DNA from: Owenia fusiformis | Lineage: Eukaryota > Annelida > Polychaeta > Sabellida > Oweniidae | DNA: 64,000 nucleotides | Direction: 5' to 3' | Assembly: GCA_903813345.2 (NCBI GenBank) | Contig: CAIIXF020000005.1 | Location: 29,887,375-29,951,374 of the forward strand | In this document: one piece after another, positions 27,001 to 33,604 of the stretch | Layout of the letters: every line of letters begins with the position of its first letter | How positions within the stretch are numbered: position 1 is the stretch's first letter | Notes under the pieces: generated by a model | Database searches by the model: none | Seen by the model: only the letters and a program-made list of their open reading frames with translations | What the model was told of the DNA's origin: nothing | Program-made: the position numbers and the translations under genes

Positions 27001-30000
27001 CCTCGGGACCTGCGGCCCTCGGACAGATATATTATATTTGCCTCGGGGTAATCCCAATATCCTGAACCTCATATAGGATAATCTCTATATCTACCTGATG
27101 GACCATAGGGACCGAAGGTAGACGTGCATATCTCACGAGGGATAAACCCCATATCCAAACCGACCCCACATATCTGCTTTATCATATACCAAGTAGTTTT
27201 CTAAAAAATTAATCTTATTTCTTTTTTTGAATTTTTTAAATTTTAATTTTATTCTCTACTCTACTTGTCAAAGGATAATAGACGATAAATATATATATAT
27301 AGTTTAGCATGATATGTACTTCTTTCTGTAACTGGAATACGATTCTAATATACAAGCAACACATACGTATTCCTGGGGAACCATAAATATTTTGTGTAGG
27401 GTGTGGACATTTTTCTTTTCATTTCTCTAAAATCAGATTATTTTCATAAAATCCATACAAAGTTGGGCCCAAGCCTCTATTTTCGTATTCTGCATGTTAA
27501 GATATTTATAATGTAAAACCTAAGAGATAAATTCAATGTCTTCAGTTGAGAATAAGTATAGGTAAATGTGTGAATTCTGCTTGTTGTTGCACTATTTTTA
27601 TAATAAACAAGGTTCGATACGCAACACTGAATAGACTGCAGTTATAGCTTAGTTGTAAAGAAAACAAAAGAAGTTGGGACGTGGTCATACTTGATTATGT
27701 TTCTTTTATATATCACCGTTTGCATTCGTTGAAATCGGCCTGCATTGATTTCAAGAGGTGGTCGGTGTACAAGGTCATATGTTTGAGTTATTGGTTTAAT
27801 GATAAATGTGACCCTTGAATGCGTTAGGCTTTATGTATGCGTGAAACAAATACTCCAATGGCCTAATCTCAATTTGCCTACAAACAATATAACATTGAAA
27901 TGATGGTCATCTGCATATTAACTTCCGCACCACACGTCTAACTTCGACACAATTCAGTAAAGTATCCAGTATCGCTTAAATCGCTACATGCCAGTGGATG
28001 TAATTGCCATCATTTTTTATTCACCATTAAATTTTGTTTGTTTGTTTGTTTGCTTATTTGTTTGTTTGTTTGTAAAATAAATCCTATATTTTATTTCAGA
28101 GTTGACATGTCTAGTGAGACTATATTCAATGGAGTGCCTGCAAATGATGAGTACACACCTAAAATGTACTGCTCCTGTACAGGCACCTTGGAGGACTGTG
28201 AATATAGCAATCACGTTTCAACTTGTGATATATTTAAAGGTAAGAGTCAACCATGTTTCATTGTAAGAGTCAACCATGTTTCATTGTGATATATTTAAAG
28301 GTATAGAGTCAACCATGTTTCATTGTAAGAGTCAACCATGTTTCATTATGATATATTTAAAGGTATAGAGTCAACCATGTTTCATTGTAAGAGTCAACCA
28401 TGTTTCATTGTGATATATTTAAAGGTAAAAAGACAACCATGTTACTTTATTGGTAAAATGGTTCATAAATTCTTTAATTTTCCATGTTATGATTAATTAA
28501 ATGTATACATGTACATTGTTATGATGTATGTAGTGATTAGATATGAAATGAATAAGTATGAATATGAAAATACTATTAATGAAGTTACTTGCTCATGTGA
28601 TTTTAGGTGAAGATGTCACAGAGGCTTTGGTCACAGAGGCAGTAATATTAGGAGGAAACTCAGGGGTTAGGCGGAGGAAACGCAGAGAAGCTGGATTTAA
28701 TGTCATCAACTTCGACATCAATGAAAAGCAACTTCCTCCGGTATGTATGAAGCAACCATATTGCAAAATATCACTATTTGAAAATGTTTGCATTACACTT
28801 GATATAATCTATGAACTGTATCTTGATTGTAGTAATTTGAACTTATAATACTAAACATTTAAAAATGAAATTTTAAAACAGAAATAATTTGTATGTGTGT
28901 AAGTACTGATGATAACTCCATTTAGTACTACCAGTAAATCTTGTCAAATAATAGTAAATCTTAGCACCATTAAGATTGGCCAAAGGTGTTCAGATTGGCA
29001 GGTGTTCACATTTTGAGGTTTTTTATCATGGAAGTCTAAGGCAGAATGAAAATGGGACAAAAAGTGTTCACATTGAGAAGTGTTCATATATACAGGTTTT
29101 ACTGTACATTCTTTATTTAAAGTTGTCCTTGTGACACCTTACCTTATATATTATAGATCTACAAATGGCCCACATTAAGCAATAGGACTGAAGCTTGGGC
29201 AGATCAATACTGTATCAGCTATGCCTTTGAGAAGTCAGAAATAGGCAAACAATGCAGGAAACTACCAAATATCGACTTCCAGCAAGAGGTGACCAGCTGT
29301 ATTGAGGACATTAAGGTAAAACATAAAATACAATTTTAATTTGCTTTCCATTGAATCAATTTAAAAAAATTCTGAATCATTCATCATAAAGCATTCATCA
29401 CCTTCCTATGTTAAAATCCCCCTTTTCTCTTCAAACTTATAGAAATCATCAAATATGAGTAGACCTCATTGTACCACCTCATTGTATTGCCAGTCACATT
29501 GCCTCAACAACATGTCGCCATTCCCATGTGTGTGGTAACATACAGGGTGACAAAAAAACTGGAACCCACTGAAGTCTTATTAACTTCGTCAATTATGTAT
29601 ATTGAGCTTAGTTATTTGGCACATGTATAGTCAACTGAATGTATGACAAGATGATAAAGTTTGAGCATTCTAGCTCAATTAGTATATATAGAGAAAGCAG
29701 TTATGGTTCTGTTGTTTTTATGTCCTCACCAGAAGTGGTGACATATTATTATAGTCTACTTTTTTGTGGTTGTTTGTTGCTGTTTTGCAATCAATGTCTG
29801 TAACAAATGGCATGTAGTGACATTTTGCATGTAATGACTCGTTCATTATTACTGTATAACCTCTATTGTAGATTACAGATGACATAGAATGGGCCCAGTC
29901 CTCTCTAGATGCCATCAAGGCCAAGTGTCTATCAGAAGTAGAGCGTAATACTGAGATATCAGAGGAGCTAGCCAACAGTATAGATGCCGCTATGTGTCCT

Positions 30001-32350
30001 GTCAATTGTGCCAACAATGGAACTTGTGTTAATGGTAATTATGAATAAGTTTCTTAATTAGTTTTGAAGAAGGTGCACTGTGGGGGATTCACTTTTTAAA
30101 ACTTTCTGGGGGAGTTCACTTTTGATAATTTTGGTCCGAAAATGGCCAAAACCATTAAAAAAGTGCTCAGAATGGTGAAAAACTGCATGATAATGAAGAA
30201 TTTTTTGGCCAGAGAGGGTTGCTCGAACCAGTCAACCCCCCCCCCCCCCCCCTCCCCAGCTGCGGGCCTGCTGCCAACATGAAAGTTTTATTGACATATT
30301 CTTAGCAGCCTACTTGGAATTGCCCATTTTCTGAAGTAACAACAATTCATTGGAAACAATAGATATGTTTTTATCACTTTATAGGTGTATGCATATGCAG
30401 TCCAGATTTCATGGGAGGAGATTGCACAGTCAGTAAAACAAAACCACCAACCATATTAGGAATGGCTAATAATGGAGAATGTGATGGCAACTGTAAACGA
30501 GCGACCATATATGGAGAAACTTTTGTCAAGTCAAACAATCTAACGTGCCATTTTGAAATTGTTGAGGTAAGGTTTAAGTTTTACAAGAATTCCTTTAACT
30601 CATTTAGGCAATAATATGACTTTATTTACATCCATGTACAATTAAAAAGCTACAGCTACAAGATTTTATAAAACAAATTGTTGCTTTTCCAGCTCACCAA
30701 TTCCTCAACAGAATATTCTGGTAACTCCACCAAAGTAAAAGCCATCTTTAATAACTTCAACCAAATTGAGTGCACTCTTCCCAAGTCTGGCCAATCCTAT
30801 ATGATCAATGTCAGCAACGATGCTGAACATATGAGCGACCCGGTGCTATTCATAACCTACAATTCAACGTGCCAAACATGTGATGCAATCAGTGGCACGT
30901 GTTCTATAAACGTAAGTTGTAAATTAAAATAATGATATAGAGGGTCGTAAAGGGTGACACAAAAAAAGTGAAACCAGCTGTTCTTGAATTAACTATCAAT
31001 TATAATGAAACAAATTCAAATTGTATTTTAGTGTCCTCTTGTATTTAGTTAATTGGAATGAAAATTGATTTAAATACTGAGGAAATAGTCTAGTCACATT
31101 GAGATTCAAAATGTTACAATTTTAGGATTACATTCAGATTGATACATTTGGAATTGTCTTTTAGCATAGACAGCGGTATATTATGTTAAACCTTAATTAT
31201 GCTTTATTTTTTCCAGCCAAACTTTTGTTACATTCACATAGAGAACAAGTGTTATGACAGTGGATATGCGTCACCTTCTGATCCATGTATGACATGTAAT
31301 CCTACAGAGGATAATAGAGGCTTCACCCCTGAACCAGGTAAAAATGTATACCCTTCAGAAAACCTCAAGCTTTTCTACACACATTCTTAGGAGACAGTGG
31401 ACTTGTATGTTGGACAGTGTACATTAACAAATATTAATTCAAGAGAGATTGCTTTGATAATACCAAAACACTTGATCATTTATCCTTATATGAAGCAAAT
31501 CACTTTGAGCTGCCATCTGTATGAGTCACCAACAACATTTTTGAACTTGATTTTATAGTATCGGGAAAATGTTGATTTGACCAGAAACACCAATTTGGTG
31601 GTTTGTTTTCTTCATCCTATGCCTGAATTAACAGCTAGAAGTACTCTAGTATGTGTGTAACTTGAACAGAAAAATATGGCTTTTATTCTGCAGGTTGTTC
31701 TCCTGATGCTGACGTGGTTATCGTGCCAACATCTACCCCTGTTGGCTTCTTGGGAACTAGGGACATCATCATTATAGCAGCATGTGCAGCTGTTGCCTTG
31801 GTTATAGTGATTGTCATGGTAACTGCCATAATCATTTGGAGAAAGTAAGTCTCTTTTATGTATGATGTGAAAATAGTCAATGGACTTGTTATTTATATGT
31901 AATTTATCAGCAGTGATGGTATAGCCACATTCTGATTTATCAGAGTCCCTCTTTACCTAACTCTTTTGAGAGAACTGAACTATTCCAAAAGGATAGTAAA
32001 GGCTGTGGATCCCATAATGGTATAGCAAACATATGTCAAACAGAAGCTTGTAGCAATTTTGTCTTACAATACTAGGGAAATTAATGAATGAGTTTTATTC
32101 CAGGAAAAAGCATGATTCGAATGATGGCCCCAGTGATCAAGGAATAGACACTGAAGCTATGCATTATACTAATATAGCCCTACACAGGGACAGTGGGTTG
32201 AACATCATGTATGACGATGCTGCAGAGTTTGGACAGTGGCCTGGACAGTTTAGAATCCCAAGGCCCAGTGTGTATGGGAGAAGTAGCAGAGGGTCCAGTT
32301 CAGGAACAACATTAGATGGTGTTGAAATCAGAGATGACACCTACTTTTAA
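1..32350 (+). CDS. Gene A: mucin/LamG/VWD/EGF single-pass membrane protein (31 exons, 5' end missing)
   Basis: Span of one spliced gene whose 5' end lies before the window. I joined 31 exons by reading AG/GT borders and codon phase. Their lengths sum to 11,721 nt, exactly 3,907 codons including the TAA at 32348-32350. Order: possible chitin-binding domain end, Thr-rich mucin exon, paired-Cys exons, IEEPYI repeat, LamG-like domain, pre-VWD beta region, VWD (NDPHLLTFDG to GLCGSYDRN), RRRKRR furin-like site, EGF, IPT-like region, Cys-rich segment, TM helix, about 80-residue tail. The WR..ETIFN motif after the VWD and the EGF resemble the VWDE family (family knowledge; no search was run). Role in matrix, mucus or cell-surface barrier is inferred. 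Weakest points are the exon 2 donor, exon 3 acceptor and exon 12 start. One gene rather than two is supported by unbroken phase, but not by transcripts. Confidence 0.75.
314..6292 (+). CDS. Gene A exon 2: giant Thr-rich mucin exon
   Basis: A single uninterrupted exon of about 6 kb after the acceptor TTTATTTTACAG. It codes for about 1,990 residues built on a degenerate 10-11 residue repeat such as TTMTTTPEQ and TTMTTSKDQ. Thr dominates, with Ser, Pro, Gln, Glu, Met and almost no aromatic residues or Cys apart from the extreme end. This is the composition of a densely O-glycosylated mucin domain (known principle). The first 50 residues and the last 100 are less regular. Repeats from about 2400 to 5500 are the most uniform. 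The likely donor is ACCT|GTGAGA at 6293; joining it to the acceptor at 7817 would create a TAA codon, so the acceptor at 7841 or an unseen exon is needed. The frame otherwise stops at 6309. Long antisense frames here are shadows of the repeat. Confidence 0.85.
463..6150 (+). repeat. Coding minisatellite of Thr-rich repeats
   Basis: Degenerate tandem repeat within exon 2, basic unit about 30-33 nt (ACAATGACAACA plus a variable part such as CCAGAACAAACT or AAAGATCAAACT). Higher-order blocks recur: the order PEQ, SKDQ, TPEQ, TTPEQ repeats several times between 3960 and 4720. The central copies are nearly identical, suggesting recent unequal exchange. The edges are diverged. Confidence 0.9.
6293..7841 (+). 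other. Gene A intron 2: no recognisable content
   Basis: AT-rich sequence between the mucin exon and the first paired-Cys exon. Short open frames at 6570-6845, 6874-7131 and 7303-7521 lack Cys pattern, codon bias or splice context. I see no gene or clear repeat. Confidence 0.5.
7842..7959 (+). CDS. Gene A exon 3: paired-Cys module, first half
   Basis: Encodes DLPATSCEDAGCGADVNL and ends VKWCR, with donor TGCAG|GTAAGT. Two acceptors are possible: CTTTTTATCAG (exon from 7842), which keeps the frame open with the 6292 donor, and GTTTACAG (exon from 7818), which does not. It ends in phase 2. Later exon pairs repeat the layout of Cys near the start and CR at the end. Confidence 0.65.
8505..8617 (+). 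CDS. Gene A exon 4: paired-Cys module, second half
   Basis: Preceded by TATATTTAG and ended by GAAA|GTAGGT. It encodes EMRNASECYSSSGCEKG followed by a helical stretch ending LQFCVE. The phase 2 to phase 1 pattern recurs in the other second-half exons. Fold unknown; it may be a small disulfide-linked helical bundle. Confidence 0.65.
9060..9416 (+). CDS. Gene A exon 5: Cys module plus Thr-rich linker
   Basis: Starts after ATATTGCAG with CSYVGVVDCIGDW, has further Cys in CSIKDDIFDCINQHTNSC, then a Thr/Ser/Pro linker, and ends ACAG|GTTTTT. A WxxLD...CSIKxxxxxCxxxxxxxC layout is seen. The Thr-rich tail is likely an O-glycosylated spacer (inference). Confidence 0.7.
10399..10525 (+). CDS. Gene A exon 6: linker and paired-Cys start
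   Basis: After TTGTTGCAG; encodes a Thr-rich linker, then LPYCNLEQCTTDDSEASVC, ending TGCAG|GTGAGC in phase 2. It is the same first-half type as exons 3 and 9. Confidence 0.7.
12002..12462. repeat. Degenerate AGGTTC/TTTAGGT inverted repeats in gene A intron 6
   Basis: Many short direct and inverted copies of GGTTCACTTTAGGT and GAACCTAAAG within 460 bp. Internal symmetry suggests a decayed palindromic element or satellite. Confidence 0.6.
12638..12762 (+). CDS. Gene A exon 7: paired-Cys module, second half
   Basis: After TTTATTGCAG; encodes RWEIKLNCMNHILSTSLC, a helical segment, and ends YLSKYCGP before GTAAGT. Phase 2 in and phase 1 out, matching exons 4, 10 and 12. Confidence 0.7.
13281..13937 (+). 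CDS. Gene A exon 8: IEEPYI repeat plus Cys module
   Basis: After CAATTTGTTAG. The first part holds about 13 copies of a degenerate 10-residue unit (GIEEPYIPKP, DIEEAYIQKS), acidic and Tyr/Pro-rich. It is followed by MTCEAVISECPVLL, a helical segment with CGSIRDRLSCLEE, CTD and HSRTCIE. The donor is TTTTAG|GTATGT in phase 1. The repeat is probably an extended linker; this exon carries both halves of a paired-Cys module that are elsewhere split by an intron. Confidence 0.75.
13337..13640 (+). repeat. 30-bp coding repeat (IEEPYIxKP units)
   Basis: Tandem units of about 30 bp containing GACATTGAGGAGCCCTATATT or close variants. One insertion breaks the register near 13490. It encodes the Tyr/Pro/Glu repeat of exon 8. 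Confidence 0.85.
14235..14815. repeat. 46-bp minisatellite in gene A intron 8
   Basis: About 12 copies of a 46-bp unit containing GGATGTTCAATAAGTACTGA and TTGTAATTCAGCCATAATAA. The central copies are nearly identical, the outer ones decayed. Confidence 0.95.
15600..15717 (+). CDS. Gene A exon 9: paired-Cys module, first half
   Basis: After CTTTTTACAG; encodes ATKPCSAHIKECAMPVIYFL and ends VTKFCR at TGCAG|GTACAT, phase 2. It has two N-glycosylation sequons (NAT, NVT). Confidence 0.75.
15930..16095. repeat. Short tandem repeat in gene A intron 9
   Basis: About four diverged copies of a unit near 50 bp with TTTAAAGATTAACATGCAGA. Confidence 0.75.
16168..16277 (+). CDS. Gene A exon 10: paired-Cys module, second half
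   Basis: After TTTATTCAG; encodes SAIPDVNNCLGDLEGCTETN and ends YSHICIE before GTGAGA, phase 1. Confidence 0.75.
16916..17009 (+). CDS. Gene A exon 11: paired-Cys module, first half
   Basis: After TGTCTCATAG; encodes GCSYAEVKRCLRRFPDAF and ends YINTC before GTAAGG, phase 2. Confidence 0.75.
17450..17574 (+). CDS. Gene A exon 12: paired-Cys module, second half
   Basis: After CTCCAATTGCAG; encodes NKVFLTGCLEGATNTCNAES and ends FSFYCQPYR before GTGAGT, phase 1. The acceptor sits next to a copy of the ACTCCCC inverted-repeat family (17341 onward), so the exon start may have been reshaped by it. Confidence 0.65.
17863..18732. mobile_element. 870-bp foldback (palindromic) element
   Basis: Ends GTACACTCCCCTCCATAAGT and its inverse at 18732. 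The arms pair for several hundred bases (TTTGGAGGTATTGGAAATAA against its complement, AAAGAGGCTTTAA), so the element is close to a full-length hairpin. Related ends occur at 17341, 23715 and 33495. No coding capacity; probably a non-autonomous DNA element. Confidence 0.85.
18949..19896 (+). CDS. Gene A exon 13: LamG/ConA-like domain with a furin-site insert
   Basis: One 948-nt exon after CTGATTGCAG, ending CAAAGAA|GTGAGT. It starts EIPEVVVTWEDASSES and runs through strands typical of a LamG-like jelly roll (KYIELNGDEQYVKF, LSFFLWVNITRFEENMYMV, WRIQINSSEF, WFRIEMTWNAQNGLKVILN). After IVFSES comes an insert of about 110 residues with STRKKKRSVDV near 19455 and LREKREVEAEVD near 19710, both furin-like. 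The fold then resumes with YLYLGRSARNDEDD and YAEMAFDDFAFVPAHRSTLE, the usual last strands. Cleavage inside the insert could leave two chains of one sandwich (inference). No LamG exon is present in gene B. Confidence 0.8.
20039..20178. mobile_element. 140-bp palindromic MITE, copy 1
   Basis: Inverted ends TGCCTTGGTCACATTTGCTC and its complement near 20178, with inner TCGATTGAGTATT arms. In gene A intron 13. Confidence 0.85.
20521..20623 (+). CDS. Gene A exon 14: paired-Cys module, first half
   Basis: After TATATTTCAG; encodes NDPCSMEEVEVCVKKMNHLV and ends HICE, phase 2 at GA|GTATGT. Together with exon 15 it matches the gene B exons at 45087-45329 and 44699-44837 in position relative to the VWD. 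Confidence 0.75.
20794..20971 (+). CDS. Gene A exon 15: paired-Cys module, second half
   Basis: After TTCTTTGTAG; encodes YFFCPNGTTPEVESCGCFES, then a helical part ending FNCDYYGPGLQ before GTAAGA, phase 0. From here on the exon order parallels gene B. Confidence 0.75.
21398..21546 (+). CDS. Gene A exon 16: pre-VWD beta region, part 1
   Basis: After TTGTTCCAG; encodes SSAILIEEGAPATVIQFNLT and CGSSTCQVEVLLDNED, ending CCTAT|GTAAGT, phase 2. It matches gene B exon 44238-44395. The pattern resembles the Ig-like region ahead of the VWD in VWDE proteins. Confidence 0.75.
21907..22108 (+). CDS. Gene A exon 17: pre-VWD beta region, part 2
   Basis: After TTTTTCTTCAG; encodes CRKTNASIPQLVVEGDTCLV, then LVRAKLDWKYDGMQTRKIGL and ends PIATLD before GTAAGA, phase 0. 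It is equivalent to gene B exon 43648-43891 (KAKMDGFFDGNKMRKLTL). Confidence 0.8.
22522..22598 (+). CDS. Gene A exon 18: start of VWD domain
   Basis: After GGTTGTAG; encodes VNIEDKDGQATCQSINDPHL then LTFDG, the opening VWD signature. It ends TT|GTGAGT, phase 2. Gene B carries this part plus the next exon in one exon. Confidence 0.85.
23053..23125 (+). CDS. Gene A exon 19: VWD domain
   Basis: After GTCTTTTAG; encodes SYNNFFSGEFILYKRTDFGD and NPFR, phase 0. It ends before GTGAGT. Confidence 0.8.
23251..23487 (+). CDS. Gene A exon 20: VWD domain core
   Basis: After TTTTGTTCCATAG; encodes VHVMYQNCGENVLASCNCGV, IFVIERCRRRKDPF and ends DAEGRVYH before GTGAGT, phase 0. The NCG...SCNCGVAV and ...C spacing matches gene B exon 42625-42879 (KCSDANNAKASCNCAVAV). 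Confidence 0.85.
23575..23665 (+). repeat. Dispersed TGTAACAAATGGC repeat
   Basis: GTTTGGTG...CCTGTAACAAATGGC...TGTCATTTTGCATG. Related copies: 29716-29850 (+), 36450-36550 (-) and 38545-38650 (-). Confidence 0.6.
23959..24102. mobile_element. 144-bp palindromic MITE, copy 2 (opposite orientation)
   Basis: Same family as 20039-20178, inverted: its right arm is the exact complement of the left arm of copy 1 over at least 30 bases. In gene A intron 20. Confidence 0.85.
24181..24280 (+). CDS. Gene A exon 21: VWD domain
   Basis: After TATATTGCAG; encodes VHLPHGTFVTIKLNEDLLNV and WVTASPSDEGHTQ, phase 1. It aligns with gene B LLPHGTLVDIWL...LINVWV. Confidence 0.85.
24315..24443. mobile_element. 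CAGTAAAACCTGT MITE with TA duplication
   Basis: Inverted ends CAGTAAAACCTGT and ACAGGTTTTACTG flanked by TA on both sides (24313-24314 and 24444-24445). TA duplication and CAG ends recall pogo/Tc1-type elements. Related pieces lie near 9712, 28950-29105, 33640 and 41612. Confidence 0.8.
24926..25052 (+). CDS. Gene A exon 22: end of VWD domain
   Basis: After TTGTTTTCAG; encodes GLCGSYDRNVLNDLMFSNG, the closing VWD signature, then NEFSASW before AG|GTAAGA, phase 2. No basic site here, unlike the gene B equivalent. Confidence 0.85.
26045..26450. repeat. T-rich low-complexity tract
   Basis: Runs of TTTTTT separated by CAAA or CCAAA. The Phe-rich open frame across it is a composition artefact. 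Confidence 0.85.
26555..26770. repeat. Inverted repeat inside the 2.86-kb element
   Basis: Left arm GGTTATTTACTGGGAGGGAT to AATATGATATTGAC, right arm GTCAATATCATATT to CAGAAATAACC. It would form a hairpin with arms near 75-100 bp. Confidence 0.75.
28032..28073. repeat. (TTTG)n microsatellite
   Basis: About ten TTTG units just outside the 2.86-kb element and 27 bp before the acceptor of gene A exon 23. Confidence 0.9.
28100..28239 (+). CDS. Gene A exon 23: post-VWD segment
   Basis: After TTTTATTTCAG; encodes RVDMSSETIFNGVPANDEY, CSCTGTLEDC and ends STCDIFK before GTAAGA, phase 1. The W-R-x(5)-ETIFN motif following the VWD is typical of VWDE-like proteins. The donor is repeated downstream within a tandem repeat. 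Confidence 0.8.
28227..28440 (+). repeat. 62-bp tandem repeat copying a splice donor
   Basis: Four copies of GATATATTTAAAGGTA, at 28239, 28300, 28362 and 28424 (last base before GT), separated by CAACCATGTTTCATTGTAAG segments. The first copy is the donor of gene A exon 23; the others are potential decoy donors. Confidence 0.85.
28607..28740 (+). CDS. Gene A exon 24: furin-like cleavage segment
   Basis: After GTGATTTTAG; encodes EDVTEALVTEAVILGG, then GVRRRKRREAGFNVINFD, phase 0 at CCG|GTATGT. RRRKRR is a strong proprotein-convertase motif. Gene B has GRKKRQ at the equivalent place, so the site is conserved between the paralogues. Confidence 0.8.
29157..29315 (+). CDS. Gene A exon 25: stalk segment
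   Basis: After TATATTATAG; encodes NRTEAWADQYCISYAFEKSE and ends VTSCIEDIK before GTAAAA, phase 0. Gene B splits the same segment over two exons (39020-39101 and 38685-38776). Confidence 0.8.
29872..30034 (+). CDS. Gene A exon 26: stalk and first half of EGF
   Basis: After CTATTGTAG; encodes a helical stretch with AKC then MCPVNCANNGTCVNG, the first four Cys of an EGF-like domain, phase 1 at AATG|GTAATT. Confidence 0.85.
30385..30566 (+). CDS. Gene A exon 27: second half of EGF and start of IPT-like region
   Basis: After CACTTTATAG; encodes VCICSPDFMGGDCTVSKT, which completes the EGF, then GECDGNCKRATIYGETFVKS and NNLTCHFEIVE, phase 0. The GETFVKSNNLTCHFE stretch resembles an IPT/TIG-like Ig fold. 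Confidence 0.85.
30693..30911 (+). CDS. Gene A exon 28: IPT-like region
   Basis: After GCTTTTCCAG; encodes KVKAIFNNFNQIECTLPKSG, MINVSNDAEHMSD and ends NSTCQTCDAISGTCSIN, phase 0. Gene B has an intron inside this segment (36732-36843 and 36231-36337). Confidence 0.85.
31217..31337 (+). CDS. Gene A exon 29: Cys-rich juxtamembrane segment
   Basis: After TTTTTTCCAG; encodes PNFCYIHIENKCYDSGYA and DPCMTCNPTEDNRGF, phase 1. It matches gene B IGCSIEGKCYRAN...CKICNPEKS. Confidence 0.85.
31694..31844 (+). CDS. Gene A exon 30: transmembrane helix
   Basis: After TTATTCTGCAG; encodes a short extracellular linker, then a hydrophobic stretch beginning IIIIAACAAVALVIVIVM and ending IIIWRK, a stop-transfer signature. 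Phase 2 at GAAA|GTAAGT. Confidence 0.9.
32104..32350 (+). CDS. Gene A exon 31: cytoplasmic tail and stop
   Basis: After TTTATTCCAG; about 82 residues starting KKKHDSNDGPSDQGID, with MHYTNIALHRDSG and a C-terminal IRDDTYF then TAA. A Y-x(5-6)-LHRD motif is shared with the gene B tail. Tyr-rich motifs could serve sorting or signalling (inference). Confidence 0.85.
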
Positions 32351-32477
32351 AAGATTTATAGTCCTCTCTTTGTGTGATCAAGTGTCAAATACAGGGTCAT
32401 TCTTTCTAAAGTGACTTGTTGTGATGTCACAACAAATTGGAGTAGTTAGCATTAATTGACAACAATAGTAAACAATA

Positions 32478-32672
32478 GTTTACAGGCGGGGCAGAGTCCT
32501 GAAAGTTTACAGGCAATGCATAGTCATGAAAGACTACAGGCAGGGCATAGTCATGAATGTTTACGGGGAAGAAATGGTCAAGAAAGACTACAGTCAGGGC
32601 ATAGTCATGAAAGTTTACAGGCAAAGCATAGTCATGAGAGTTTACAGGCAGTGCATAGTCATGATAGTCAGA
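32478..32672 (+). repeat. Minisatellite in gene A 3' UTR
   Basis: About seven copies of a unit near 30 bp with AGTCATGAAAG and TTTACAGGCA. It gives open frames on both strands, but lies beyond the stop and lacks splice context. Confidence 0.85.
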
Positions 32673-33030
32673 AGCAGACATTCATGTGTGTATTTATTCA
32701 TTTAGGCTCAGATATGGAATTTGGGGTTATTTAGAATTCAAACTAAAGACCTCCATTTTATTGAAGTTTATCTATTGCTTCAGAAAATAGATTGAAAAAG
32801 GATGTTGCAAAAAGTGTCATCATAATTTGCCATAAGATAACCTGATGCACAGTTTTTCCCTAAACTTTCTCTCAGGAGACATGGGATATATGTGATATGT
32901 GTGATGTGATGTACCATATGGTGCAATATTATGGTGCATAATTAATTATACTAAATATGTTATGCTTTGATGTAACTATAAGTTCTTGTTACTAGTAAAA
33001 TGTGTAAATACACTGTAAATATTATGCCAC

Positions 33031-33040
33031 AATAAATAAA
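33031..33040 (+). terminator. Candidate poly(A) signal of gene A
   Basis: Overlapping AATAAA motifs (AATAAATAAA) about 680 bp after the gene A stop. A second AATAAA lies at 33450-33455, followed by a T/G-rich stretch. Either could end the transcript. Confidence 0.4.
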
Positions 33041-33494
33041 CTGTTATATTTTTATTGAACAAAATCTGTTGTTGTATTACCCATTTACAGTTTAAAATAT
33101 AGCCAATAGAGAACCTGTCATTTATTGCAGCTTTTATGTAACATTGAGCAACACAATGAGCTGACAGTACATGAAGCATTTATTTGTGAGCTCAAATCTT
33201 TGTTTTTGAGTGCCTGAGCTCCCAAATCATGTAGATACACATTTGGAGTCTGTTCAGAACTTCTGCTTTAAGTTTTTTCATGAATCCTACAGTGCCATGG
33301 CAGAATAATCGCATAATTACCAATTTTATAATGTGTAGAATTCATCTACATGTAAATGTATTAGCCGGAATTTTCATGGAATTAAAGTAACTATGGATTT
33401 TTAAATATTGAAACATTTGTTAATTCATGTCTGATATCAATTTGCAATCAATAAAGTGTAAAGATGTTTTCAAACAGAAAACTGGTATGTGTTG

Positions 33495-33604
33495 TACACC
33501 CCCCTTTTAAAAGTATGGCAAACTTGGCTCCCAAATGGATAGGCTTTACACACAGTCCAATAGGGAAATTGGTGTTATTAAACTTTTGAGGGGGAGTGAA
33601 CACA
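33495..33604. mobile_element. Short member of the ACTCCCC inverted-repeat family
   Basis: Left ACACCCCCCTTTTAAAAGTA and right ACTTTTGAGGGGGAGTGAAC, with TATGGCAAACTTGGCTCCC inside as in the 17863 element. About 110 bp. Confidence 0.65.

Larger units (their letters stand above)
25133..27996. mobile_element. 2.86-kb element with 15-bp TIRs and 6-bp target duplication
   Basis: CACTGGCATGTAGCG at 25133-25147 and its perfect complement at 27982-27996, each flanked outside by GATGTA (25127-25132 and 27997-28002). The interior has several palindromes (around 25790-25855 and 26555-26770), a T-rich low-complexity tract and no transposase frame. It fills gene A intron 22. Superfamily unknown; a 6-bp duplication fits few DNA transposon groups. 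Confidence 0.8.

Noticed and set aside
25133-27996. Polinton/Maverick assignment based on the 6-bp duplication
   Set aside because: The ends do not start with AG, the inverted repeats are only 15 bp, and no polymerase or integrase frame is present.
32427-32734. Short protein with HSHESLQA or HDYALPV repeats
   Set aside because: Lies in the gene A 3' UTR after a clear stop; both strands are open because of a tandem repeat.
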